Source: Planctomycetota bacterium
Lineage (GTDB): Bacteria; Planctomycetota; UBA8108; UBA1146
DNA length: 64,000 nt
Assembly: GCA_016776905.1 (NCBI GenBank)
Contig: JADHSM010000006.1
Coordinates: forward strand, 1-64,000
Reading direction: 5' to 3'
The first letter of the stretch is position 1. Each line of letters starts with the position of its first letter. Under the pieces are notes generated by a model, which saw only the letters and a list, made by a program, of their open reading frames with translations, was not told where the DNA came from and ran no database searches. This document shows, piece by piece, positions 40,185-50,500 of the stretch. A program made the position numbers and the translations under genes.

Positions 40185-41540
40185 ATGACGACGCATTTTC
40201 TGCGGCGATTGACCGATAATTCGGCGTTTTCCCATATTTTGATTTTTGCGGGGATCTTCAGCGTATTGGTGTTGTCATTTTCGACGGAGTTGGCTCATGC
40301 GGACATCTCCGCTGAAAAGAAGAAACTCCTCAACGCGATCCGGTCCGATCAGTTCGATCCCGCATCTCGAGCCGTGGATTCGCTGGTCAAAATTGGCACC
40401 CCAAAGGCTGTCGATGCGCTTGTTTCAGTAGGGCTCGGCGGAGATTACTACGGAATCGAAAGATACATCGGCTCTAAGTTGGTCAGTCTTCCTGCCGGAG
40501 AGGGTTTCGACAGGGTCTGTGAGTTGGCGACCGAGGATCGTCGTTCTTCTGCACGGGTTATTTTGACTTTAGTTCTCGCTCATCGAACGGATCTTGGCGC
40601 TAACAAGGCTGTTCTCACGAATTTGTATGACAAGGACGCCTCGGTTGCTTTGACTTCCGTAGAGGCGTTGGCAAAGAAAGAAAATCTAGCGTCGGTCGAT
40701 CATCTCATTGAAGCTCTGGCTCGCCTTGAGAAAGTTCGTCGACACGACACCTTGTTGGGATACGAGATACGGAAGTGTTTGCTCAAGATCACAGGTGAAG
40801 ATTTCAAAAACGCAGATGATTGGCGTAACTTTTGGGCACCCAGGAAAGATACATATAAGAAGCCTCCACCCGGATCGGCAAAGAAAAAAGGGATGACTTC
40901 TGTTCGTCGAGATCCTCCTGCATTTTTTGGAATGGAAGTCGTCGCCAAGAATGTCGTTTTCCTTCTCGATGTTTCAGGAAGTATGGAGAAGATTGACGAC
41001 CTTCCCGAAGAACCAGGATCTTCCACGCCAGGTGGGACACGCGTCGGTGATGAACCCGAACCAGAACCGAAGGACTCCGCTCCCAATCCCGCTCGTCAGA
41101 GATTGAAGCGTGTTCAGAATGAGTTGATTCGAACCATCGAGAGATTGCCGCAAGATGTCGCTTTTAACATTGTGACGTTTAATCATGAGATTAAATCGAT
41201 GTCTAAGGGACTGAAGAAGGCTTCCAGTCGTCATAAGCGTGAAGCCATCAGTTATGTCCGTAATTTCGAAGCTCAGGGAGAAACTTGGACAGATCACGCT
41301 CTGAGGGAGGCTTTTGGTGCTCCTAATTTGAGAGCGATATTTTTACTCTCTGACGGCGCACCTCGAAGAGATAATCAACTTTTAGATACGGGACCCATTT
41401 TAAATTGGGTTCGCGAAGCGAACCGCTTTCGGCGAGTACGTCTGAATACCGTAGGATTCTCCCAAGCCGGCAAAAAACTGCGTTCTTTCATGGAAAATCT
41501 GGCTCGTCAGAACAATGGCGAGTTCATCGAATTGAAGTAA
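40185..41540 (+). CDS. HEAT-like plus von Willebrand factor A domain protein, secreted
   Basis: Signal peptide; KKENLASVDHLIEALARLEKVRRHDTLLGYEIRKCLLKITGEDF; vWA MIDAS NVVFLLDVSGSMEK. Confidence 0.85.
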   Translation: MTTHFLRRLTDNSAFSHILIFAGIFSVLVLSFSTELAHADISAEKKKLLNAIRSDQFDPASRAVDSLVKIGTPKAVDALVSVGLGGDYYGIERYIGSKLVSLPAGEGFDRVCELATEDRRSSARVILTLVLAHRTDLGANKAVLTNLYDKDASVALTSVEALAKKENLASVDHLIEALARLEKVRRHDTLLGYEIRKCLLKITGEDFKNADDWRNFWAPRKDTYKKPPPGSAKKKGMTSVRRDPPAFFGMEVVAKNVVFLLDVSGSMEKIDDLPEEPGSSTPGGTRVGDEPEPEPKDSAPNPARQRLKRVQNELIRTIERLPQDVAFNIVTFNHEIKSMSKGLKKASSRHKREAISYVRNFEAQGETWTDHALREAFGAPNLRAIFLLSDGAPRRDNQLLDTGPILNWVREANRFRRVRLNTVGFSQAGKKLRSFMENLARQNNGEFIELK

Positions 41541-41732
41541 AAAAGCTGAATTAGTCACAACTCTATCCCATCAGGTGACTTAAGTTCAATTGCTTCAGGC
41601 CGATCCGGTTGCCGTGAACGTCAATTTCTGGTAGAAGCCTTTCTTTCCGGAACTCGGACCCACTGGGCCCGGTATGTGAGAGTTCTCAGATTAGAGAGCG
41701 CATTTCCCCGGAGTTTGATGGAGGAATAAGTC

Positions 41733-43811
41733 ATGAATATCAATGAGTACCTGTTCACCGAACAGGGAGCATATTTGGGTGTCGGTCTTTCAGTCCTAGC
41801 ACTGATCTACGCTTTCTATCTCAACGGCTGGATTAAGAAACAATCTCCCGGAACAGATCGAATGCAGGAACTTGCAGGAGCGGTTCAAGAGGGAGCGATG
41901 GCTTTCCTCAAAACCGAGTACAAAATCCTTTCTGGATTTGCAGTCATCGTGGCTGCCGCACTTTTCTGGGGCGTGTCTCCTGAAACAGCGGTTTCATACG
42001 TTGCAGGAGCCATCGCCAGTGGTGTTGCCGGTTGGATAGGGATGAAGACAGCGACACTCAGCGCTGTCCGTACGACAGAAGCGGCCAAAAAAGGACTCGC
42101 TGGAGCCTTGACCGTGGCGTTCCGTTCGGGAGCGGTCATGGGTCTTACAGTTGTAGGACTGGGTCTTTTAGGCGTGTGCATTCTCTTCACGTACTGGAAG
42201 GGACAGCTCCCCTCCGGAACCAACTTCATTGAACCTCTCTTTGGTTTCTCATTTGGTGCTTCCAGCATCGCTCTGTTCGCCAGAGTGGGTGGAGGTATCT
42301 TCACTAAAGCTGCCGACGTTGGTGCTGATCTCGTCGGAAAAGTTGAAGCTGGAATCCCAGAGGATGATCCGCGTAACCCCGCAACGATCGCTGACAATGT
42401 TGGAGACAATGTTGGAGACGTTGCTGGTATGGGTGCGGACCTCTTCGAATCCTACGTGGGATCGATCATCGCTTGTATGGCCTTGGCCCTCACCGCTTAC
42501 GGGTTAGACCAGGCCGAAGCTGCGACCCCATGGATTGTTCTTCCCATGGTTCTCTGTGCTTTGGGTACGCTCTCCTCATTGGTCGGTACTGCAGTCGTTA
42601 AGACCTCGGATGAGACCAAGATTCATTCTGCTCTCTTTAACGGATTGCTCACTGCGAGTGTGATTTTTGCTGGGCTTGCTGCTTTTGTATTCAGCCGCAT
42701 GCCTGTGGACAGTTTTGGTCTAGGGGAGACAGCCTTCGATAAGTGGCATATATACGGTTGCCTCGTCGGTGGACTCGTACTCGGGATCATCATTGGGAAA
42801 ATCACTGAGCATTACACTTCAGAGCAAGCCCCACATGCACGCAAGATTGCTGCAGATTCAGAACAGGGAACAGCGACGAACATCATCAGTGGTTTGGCCA
42901 TTGGTATGCAGTCCACTGTATGGCCTGTTCTTTGGATCTGTGTTGCGATCTATCTGGCCTTCAACTACGGCGGCCTGTACGGAATCTCTCTCAGTGCGGT
43001 AGGCATGCTTTCGACTCTGGGTATCTCACTCGGTATCGACGCTTACGGTCCTGTTGCAGATAACGCCGGCGGAATCGCAGAGATGGCGGAGTGTGATCCA
43101 GAAGTTCGTGAGCGCACAGATGCACTGGATGCTGTGGGTAACACCACTGCTGCGATTGGTAAAGGATTCGCGATCGGTTCTGCGGCCTTGACTTCTTTGG
43201 CGCTGTTTAATACTTACGCCGCTGAAGCAGGGATCGCCAAAGGGGATCTCGATATTTTGAATCCACAAGTGACGATCGGTTTGTTCCTCGGTGCCGTGAT
43301 GACCTTCCTCTTCTCAGCCATGACAATGAAGGCTGTAGGAAGAGCTGCCGGAGCAATGATTGAAGAAGTGCGTCGTCAGTTCCGTGAAATCCCAGGCATC
43401 TTGGAGGGAACAGGCAAGCCGGACTATGCTGCTTGCGTTGAGATTTCAACCAAGGGTTCTCTCAGAGAGATGATGGTTCCTGGAATCTTGGCCGTGGCTG
43501 TCCCCATCGCTGTCGGATCATTCTTGGGAGTCTTAGCTCTCGGTGGATTGCTTGCCGGTGCTCTGGTGACAGGAGTACTTTTCGCAATCTTCATGTCCAA
43601 TGCAGGGGGTGCCTGGGACAATGCTAAGAAATACATCGAGACCGGTTCTCATGGCGGCAAGGGATCAGAAGCTCATAAAGCTGCCGTGGTCGGAGATACT
43701 GTGGGAGACCCGTTCAAGGACACGAGCGGACCTTCTCTGAACATCTTGATCAAGTTGATGACGATTGTGAGCTTGGTGTTTGTGCCTCTATTCCTGAGAA
43801 TGGCGGGCTAG
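41733..43811 (+). CDS. hppA: Membrane-bound ion-translocating pyrophosphatase (predicted K+-dependent class)
   Basis: [81 protein letters not shown]. Confidence 0.97.
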   Translation: MNINEYLFTEQGAYLGVGLSVLALIYAFYLNGWIKKQSPGTDRMQELAGAVQEGAMAFLKTEYKILSGFAVIVAAALFWGVSPETAVSYVAGAIASGVAGWIGMKTATLSAVRTTEAAKKGLAGALTVAFRSGAVMGLTVVGLGLLGVCILFTYWKGQLPSGTNFIEPLFGFSFGASSIALFARVGGGIFTKAADVGADLVGKVEAGIPEDDPRNPATIADNVGDNVGDVAGMGADLFESYVGSIIACMALALTAYGLDQAEAATPWIVLPMVLCALGTLSSLVGTAVVKTSDETKIHSALFNGLLTASVIFAGLAAFVFSRMPVDSFGLGETAFDKWHIYGCLVGGLVLGIIIGKITEHYTSEQAPHARKIAADSEQGTATNIISGLAIGMQSTVWPVLWICVAIYLAFNYGGLYGISLSAVGMLSTLGISLGIDAYGPVADNAGGIAEMAECDPEVRERTDALDAVGNTTAAIGKGFAIGSAALTSLALFNTYAAEAGIAKGDLDILNPQVTIGLFLGAVMTFLFSAMTMKAVGRAAGAMIEEVRRQFREIPGILEGTGKPDYAACVEISTKGSLREMMVPGILAVAVPIAVGSFLGVLALGGLLAGALVTGVLFAIFMSNAGGAWDNAKKYIETGSHGGKGSEAHKAAVVGDTVGDPFKDTSGPSLNILIKLMTIVSLVFVPLFLRMAG

Positions 43812-43844
43812 CAAAGAGCCAAATAGGCACTCATTGAGGCATTT

Positions 43845-43884
43845 CAGCCCTCCTGCGGTGATTCCGCTGGAGGGCTGTTTTTTT
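43845..43884 (+). terminator. Intrinsic terminator after hppA
   Basis: CAGCCCTCC-t-GCGG-tgatt-CCGC-t-GGAGGGCTG followed by T7. Confidence 0.92.
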
Positions 43885-43940
43885 CATTACCTTGCCAGAA
43901 GAGATCAGATGGTTAATCTCGGTACTGCGGAAGGTGACCT

Positions 43941-44372
43941 ATGACCCTGGATGTGAACAAAGTTGAAGTGATGAGCGTTGACGATCTTGAGAAGGTCGCA
44001 GTGGATGTAGCCTGTTTTTTGCATCAGCAGAGAGCAGAGAATATTCGTATCCTGAGGGTTCGGGAGATGCTGCAGATTTCTTCGTTCTTTATTCTGGCTT
44101 CAGGTAGATCCGGTCGGCAGGTCAGGAATTTTGGAGACGCTGTAGAGCGCCATTTGAAGCCGTTGCATCTTCCGAGGTTGGGTATTCATGGTCGTAATGA
44201 TGCTCGCTGGTTCTGTATCGATCATGGTGAAATCGTATTGCACCTTTTCGACGATGAAGCTCGTGATTTGTATGACCTCGATCAGCTTTGGGGGCATGCT
44301 CCCAAGGTGGATGTCGACTTCAAGGCTTTGATCACCTCAACGGCTCAGCCAGAAGAAAATGAAATCGACTGA
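43941..44372 (+). CDS. rsfS: Ribosomal silencing factor RsfS
   Basis: SSFFILASGRSGRQVRNFGDAVE...WFCIDHGEIVLHLFDDEARDLYDLDQLWGHAP. Confidence 0.92.
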   Translation: MTLDVNKVEVMSVDDLEKVAVDVACFLHQQRAENIRILRVREMLQISSFFILASGRSGRQVRNFGDAVERHLKPLHLPRLGIHGRNDARWFCIDHGEIVLHLFDDEARDLYDLDQLWGHAPKVDVDFKALITSTAQPEENEID

Positions 44373-44389
44373 GTCAGCTTCCTGCTTTC

Positions 44390-46606
44390 TCATCGTTTTT
44401 CTGAAGGTTGAACACGCACGTCTGAAGTGGTCCACACTTCAAGGTGGCTTTTCGTTTCTCGAGTCAAATCTCCGCGGTGAATCAAACCCCACTCTTGACC
44501 ATCATTGGAGATGGGGAAAATACTGCCTCCAGTGGATTCGTGGGGCCAGGTGAGGAACTTCAGCGAAGTTCCACTCTTCAAGTGAAACCATTCCAGTCCT
44601 GCCACAGTGGGGACCATGAGTCTGTCATTGAAATACTGCATGTCCCCGAGAAGTATGGGATGTAACTCGGGTGATTCGAACTCTCGGAATGACTCTCCAC
44701 TCGGATCTGCACCGAGAGGAAGTCTTGTGACAGGGCCTATCGATTTACCCTCACGAGTATCAATTCCTCTGATCCGGAGTTCATTTTTACCTCTTTCGAT
44801 TCTGGAGTCGGCGATCCAAATAGTGGTTTGATCTTGCGACACTCCCAAAATAGATTCACCGGGCAGCACGGGATGATGCCAAAGCATTTCTCCCGAAAAT
44901 GTGTCGATCATCAAAGCCCTGAGACTCAGTGGAGGAATAGAAATTCGTTGCTGTCGTTGACGAGAGATGACTGAGACGGGGAATCCGGCAGGACGCAGTG
45001 ACTGCAAAGTTTTGAACCGGAACTGCCCCCAATGAAGTGTTACTCCTGAGGCTTCTTCCTTCATTAATCTGTGACGAGGGGGAAGAGTGACACCGAGATG
45101 CTCTCCTGTCTTTGCACAGACTCGGTCGACGATTCCTGGTGATCTATCGATCCATAACTGACCGTCTATTTCATCAATGTGAACACTTGCGATGATTTGC
45201 CGAAGGTCGAAATGAGAATGGAATTGAATGGGGCGAGTATCGAGGTGGCGTCTCCACACCTCTTTCTTTTTTTCGGTATCAAACTCGAATACCCAAGTCT
45301 CCACGTCATTAAATCCTCGCGTGGCAACACACCATAGACGATCCCCACTCCATAATGGTGTGGGAGCTAGCGTGAATCCTTCTATGGCCAAGGGTAACGT
45401 CCAGTGAGAAATCGGGGGAGATTCTGGATCGGGGACTTCGAGAATAGTGGCTTCGAGCCATCCGGGTTTCTGCTGATCGCGATTTTTTTGAAGAAGATGG
45501 TCCATGACCACATTTGTATTTGGTGTTTGATAGATCCTGCTGCTTCGCAACAGGAACATGATTTTGTTTCCTGATGAGAGTGGGATTCGTGTGCCTGCGT
45601 CAGGAGTTGAAGAATCCTCAGTGATGGACGATTTGTGCGGAGACCAAGACCAGAGCATTCCTTTCTCTGGCGCTGAATGATGTGCTTCGACCGATCGGTC
45701 CGATCCGACAATCATGACCCCATTCCTGATCAGACCGTGAACTCCGGGCAGAGTGGATCTACGAGTGGGTAGCAGAGATTCCTTCGACTTGACCCAATCT
45801 TTGTGAGTGGAAGCGATTTGTAGCGGACGGTCTTCGACTTTCCATTGAAGTAGTTGCAGTAATTCCATGCCTGCAGGAGTTGCTGCGGTGGCATTCTTTG
45901 TTGAGAAGAAATGCTGGGAGTGAGAGGTCGATGGTGGCTTTTTGACCCACTGTAAAAGTGTGTCTGGAATTCGTTTCGCAAGACCGGGTCTTCTCAAGAG
46001 AATGTTAGCGGTCGATCGATCTCCTTTTTCTATGGCTTCCTCTAGGGCATTGAGTGCTTCTTGTTCTTTTCCAGAGGCCCAAATCAGAGGGTGACTCCCA
46101 CTCAAAGGGAGGTTTTCCAGTGAGCTCAGTATTCGTTGCAAGAACTCTGAAGGGAGATTTTTTGACCATTCTTGCAATATGATTTCAGGAGATTTCAATG
46201 TCAGCGGAGGTGGAGATTCGCCCCACGATTCTTCATAGAGGGGCGCTGGTCCGTGAGTGATCAGTTCGCCCTGGCGACTGAGAAGCCAAGATCTCAAATC
46301 ATCTGCGGCCTCACCGGGACTCTCCTTCGCAAGTTTTTGAAGACGGTCGAGGAAGTCCACCGGTCCGTGAACTGGGATCAAACCGGGACCCCAACCGGGT
46401 CCTGGAGGAAACTCAAGCATGTCGATTTTGAGGAGTGGATCTAAAGATTCTTGTCCATACAGGGGCTTGTGAGAATGCTCACCCAGAAGGAGACAGACGA
46501 ATAGTCCTGTGAGACTCAGTCGTATGATGGAGGTCAGATGTTGGCGTGCCTGTGAGGCCACCTTCTCTTTCCCATCATTGATATGTCGGATGACTGACCG
46601 ATCCAT
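44390..46606 (-). CDS. Secreted hypothetical protein, possible PQQ-like propeller
   Basis: Long ORF with N-terminal hydrophobic segment LSLTGLFVCLLLG; Trp/Asp-rich repeats (GDRLWCVATRGFNDVETWVFEFD) reminiscent of propeller blades. Confidence 0.5.
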   Translation of the reverse strand: MDRSVIRHINDGKEKVASQARQHLTSIIRLSLTGLFVCLLLGEHSHKPLYGQESLDPLLKIDMLEFPPGPGWGPGLIPVHGPVDFLDRLQKLAKESPGEAADDLRSWLLSRQGELITHGPAPLYEESWGESPPPLTLKSPEIILQEWSKNLPSEFLQRILSSLENLPLSGSHPLIWASGKEQEALNALEEAIEKGDRSTANILLRRPGLAKRIPDTLLQWVKKPPSTSHSQHFFSTKNATAATPAGMELLQLLQWKVEDRPLQIASTHKDWVKSKESLLPTRRSTLPGVHGLIRNGVMIVGSDRSVEAHHSAPEKGMLWSWSPHKSSITEDSSTPDAGTRIPLSSGNKIMFLLRSSRIYQTPNTNVVMDHLLQKNRDQQKPGWLEATILEVPDPESPPISHWTLPLAIEGFTLAPTPLWSGDRLWCVATRGFNDVETWVFEFDTEKKKEVWRRHLDTRPIQFHSHFDLRQIIASVHIDEIDGQLWIDRSPGIVDRVCAKTGEHLGVTLPPRHRLMKEEASGVTLHWGQFRFKTLQSLRPAGFPVSVISRQRQQRISIPPLSLRALMIDTFSGEMLWHHPVLPGESILGVSQDQTTIWIADSRIERGKNELRIRGIDTREGKSIGPVTRLPLGADPSGESFREFESPELHPILLGDMQYFNDRLMVPTVAGLEWFHLKSGTSLKFLTWPHESTGGSIFPISNDGQEWGLIHRGDLTRETKSHLEVWTTSDVRVQPSEKR

Positions 46607-46730
46607 GCTGATCTCCTCTGTGATCTTGCCATTATACCGCTGGAGACTGACCTGTTCTGGTGTGGGTTGTCGATGGGGTGAAAGAGGCTTACGCTTCCCT
46701 CTCAGGCCCTTTTCTCAGAAGAAAGCTGTG

Positions 46731-47219
46731 ATGAATACTGAAGATAATTTAGATCTGGTCCTCGTCGGTGAATCCGAGACTGAAGCTCTGGGTGAACGAA
46801 TAGGGCAGCAAGCGTATGCAGGGCTTCTTCTCGATCTTCGTGGAGATTTGGGGAGCGGTAAAACCACCTTTGTCAGAGGCTTGGCGAGAGGGATGGGTCT
46901 GGAAAGTATGGTGAGAAGTCCGACTTTCGTGATCGCGACTCTTCACACGGGTGGCTTGCCTCTATTACACGTGGACGCATATCGTCTCGACCAACAGGAG
47001 GAAATGGCTCTCCATGGCTGGAATGAATGGCTAGAGGCTGGGGTGATCGCCGCAGAATGGGCCGGACGAATCGAGGGGATCCTTCCCCCAAGAAGGCTCC
47101 AACTTCAGTTTGAAACGGTGGATGAGGGCCACAGAGGCGTCAAGTTGAAGGCATTGGGTGATCTTGCCGAGAATTCGGATCCACTCATCAAGTGTCTTGA
47201 AGTCGCCTCGAATCGGTGA
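46731..47219 (+). CDS. tsaE: tRNA threonylcarbamoyladenosine biosynthesis ATPase TsaE
   Basis: LDLRGDLGSGKTTFVRGLARGMG...VRSPTFVI...HVDAYRL. Confidence 0.93.
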   Translation: MNTEDNLDLVLVGESETEALGERIGQQAYAGLLLDLRGDLGSGKTTFVRGLARGMGLESMVRSPTFVIATLHTGGLPLLHVDAYRLDQQEEMALHGWNEWLEAGVIAAEWAGRIEGILPPRRLQLQFETVDEGHRGVKLKALGDLAENSDPLIKCLEVASNR

Positions 47220-47339
47220 AGAAACTTGCACAAGGGTCCCTGAGCCCCACAATCGGGTGTAGTAAGAAACCGGGAAATCCTGATGGACGCAGTCGGGACT
47301 TCGCCGGCTGGAAATTCCCTTGAATGATATGGAACTGCT

Positions 47340-47582
47340 ATGAAACCGATCGGTGGATCTGAAGCCGGTAACTCCTCCAGAGACCCCTCGAGAGACTCGG
47401 ATTGGTTGCTCGACGGACTCGCGATACGTCCTCCTTTGGAAGAGTTTAGACGTATCTTTGAGGTCAAAAAGAGGGCATTCGAAGGCAAAGTCGATGCCGA
47501 TAGCCAAAAGAAATATGACCAAGTACGTCGATTGGGAGAGAGATTCATTCTTGACCAACAGGCAGGGGAAGATTCTTGCTGA
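47340..47582 (+). CDS. 80-aa hypothetical protein overlapping the start of the SMC-like gene
   Basis: ORF ends TGA at 47580-47582, overlapping TTG start at 47576; charged helical composition. Confidence 0.5.
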   Translation: MKPIGGSEAGNSSRDPSRDSDWLLDGLAIRPPLEEFRRIFEVKKRAFEGKVDADSQKKYDQVRRLGERFILDQQAGEDSC

Positions 47583-50500
47583 TTCGTAGTCTAAGAGCTG
47601 ATGGCTTTCTCAAGTTTCGCAAAATCCGTCTCGTCGATATTCCGAGACGAGGACTGATAGGAATATTGGGTCCGAATGAGAGTGGCAAATCGAGTATCGG
47701 TCAATTAGTCCAATATGCTTTGTTTGGAACGACTCACCAGATGGTCCGGGGGTCGATTGTCGATTTGATCCATTGGGACGATGACCATTGCGTGGTCGAG
47801 ATGGACCTTGAGCATAATGGAGAGTTCTATCGAATCTGGCGAGAGATGGATCGATTAGGGAGTTCTTATGCCCGACTGCTCCGCCTTGAAGAGGATGGAA
47901 GCTCAGCCGGTGAAGAAATCGCTGCGGGAGTTCTCCAGGTCCAAAAAGAGGTGTCTCGTAAATTCCATTTGAATGCGAGTGAAACACTTCATTCGTTTTA
48001 TCTCGCAGAAAGAGAATCAGTCACAACTCCTGAGCAGTTTCGAGGATTTCTCGATAGGGTTGCCGGGATAGATGTTCTTCAAGGTGCTCGTAAAAAGGTC
48101 CTGGGAGCTCTAGACGCGTTGGAGTGTGACTTTACTGAAATCCAGTCAGAAGTTCAGAGGAACGAACTACACGCCTCGAGGTTACTCCCCAATATTGAAA
48201 AGATACCGGAGTTGGAATCAGAGCTCGGGGAACGGGAAGAAAGAATTGAGGCTCAACAAGAATCTTCGACCACGGTTCATGCAGAGGTTCAATCCGTTGA
48301 ACGTTTGCGTGACGAGGTTTCCAAGATCCAGAAAGAAATCCGTTCTCTCGACGATTTGCCTTCAAGTGAAGTTCAGAAAAAGTGCAATGGGTTAATTGGA
48401 TTACTTCAAGCCGATTTAGCTCCCGCTCCTGTACGTGAGAAAACCGATGTCACTAGAGATCTTTGCGAAGCCTTAGAGCATGTATCAGTGGCGCATGACT
48501 GTCGTCAGAATCTGGACGAGGCCGTCTCTGAAGCCAAAGATACTTTGGAGCAAAGATTAGATGCTCAGCATGAAAGTTCCATATTTAAGGAACTTGAAAC
48601 GCACAAGAATAGTATCTCTGAATCCTTGGTGTCTTTTAGCCGTCATAGAGCATTAGCATTTGTTATTTTTCTCTCTGGGCTCTTGTTCATCTTTGTCGGT
48701 TTGGATCATGAAGTCTCATGGGGTCTCTCGGAGTGGCTGCCTCTTGTTTCAGAATTGCAACAAGAGGAGGGGACGGGGTACCTCGTCGCTGCATTTGGGG
48801 CCGCTCTCTTCGTGTTCTCCTCATTGATTTGGTCTAAAGCTTCCCAGTGTCAACAAATCGCATTCGATGCTGAGGGACATGTTTCTCGCCTTGAATTGGA
48901 AAGAGACGTTGCTGCCGCTTCTCTCGAGTCTGCACGTCTGCATCAAACGAATGCAAAGCAGGGCTTGGATCCCGGTGAAGATGTGACGAGCTGTCGATTA
49001 CGTGGAGTCTTCGAACTGATAGAGAAATTACGTACTCATCGACGTGACGTGACCACCCGCTATGGAGAAAATCCCGGTGGGACTCTTGCTAAGAAACTTC
49101 AGCCTTCTTTGGACGAGGTTCGCAAAAAGTTAAAAGCATTGCGAAAGAGTTTGGATGAGGCGAATGATTCTGTGAAAAGACTACGCTCGAAGAGGGACAG
49201 ATTACTGTCCCAAATTCGAGAGTATCAAAATCAGCAGGGGCGAAAAACAGCCTTGGAAGATCAAAATGAAGGCTTGAAGAGTAAGTCCTTTGATATTCGT
49301 GCCGAAATGGATGTCCACCGATTGTTGCTCGAACTTTTGGAGGAGACGATCGAGTCCGTACGGATGAGAACCGGTCCCAGTTTGGGGAAAGGTCTTTGCC
49401 GATTGTTACCTCACCTCACAGGTGGGAGGTATCGGGATGCTCAAGTCACGCAAGATTTCGAAATCCGCCTCTTTACGGGTGCAAAGAGCGACTTCCTTCA
49501 GACATACGAGTTGTCGGGTGGAACTCTTCAGGGATTGACTTTTGGATTCCGATTGGCGTTTGCACAGGCTTATGTGAAAGCTGTGACAGGAGCTCCACAG
49601 TTCTTGTTCCTTGATGAACCTTTCCCGGCAATGGATCGGGATCGAGTTTTACATACACTCCAGGCGCTTCCCCAGTTGAGTCAGGAACTTTCACAGATTT
49701 TTGTGGCGCATCCTGACCTGGATGCCGATTCCAGAGAGATCTTTGATTTCATTATCGATACCGAACTCGGCCAGGACGAACTAGAGATCAGTCTCAAATC
49801 TTCTGCCGCACAGATTTCGAACAGTGCAGCGAAATCTGTGACGAAACCACGACGAGAAAAAACGAGACGTGGGGTTGCCCGAGAGCAGAAAGATAGAGTT
49901 CTCCGTGAACCCCGTTCCTCTCGTGGAAGAGGAGATCGTACCTCTGATCCGTCGGATGTTTCAAAGAGAAGGAACGTTTCGGAGAGGCCTCGCGGTTCTG
50001 AAGAGCGTGGTGTTTCTGAGAAGCGTGGTGTTTCTGAGAAGCGTGGTGTTTCTGAGAAGCGTGGTGTTCCTGAGGATCGTAATGTTTCTGAGGATCGTAA
50101 TGTTTCTGAGAGACCGAGCCGTTCTGAGCGGTCCAGCCGTACCGAGCGATCCAGTGATTCTGAGCGACCGAGTCGTTCTGAGAGACCGAGTCGTCCTGAG
50201 CGGTCCAGCCGTTCTGAGAGACCGAGCCGTTCCGAGCGATCCAGTGAATCTGAGAGTCGCAGTGAATCTGAGAGTCGCAGTGATTCTGAGCGGCGTAGTG
50301 ATTCTGAGCGGCGTAGTGATCCCAAGGAACCGATCCCTTCACCGAGAAGGGAACGTTCCCGTCGTCAGCCCCGGAGGGATCAGGAAGGGCCACAGAGCCC
50401 TGACACTGAGTCTGACAAGAGCGAGGTCACATCCAGAGACGACCGACAAAGGAGTGGTCGAAGAAGAAGCGGAAGGCCCAGAGGTGATCGACAGAGCGCT

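Noticed and set aside
42390-42435. GACAATGTTGGAGACAATGTTGGAGAC tandem repeat in hppA
   Set aside because: Encodes [12 protein letters not shown], the universally conserved M-PPase active-site motif, not a minisatellite.
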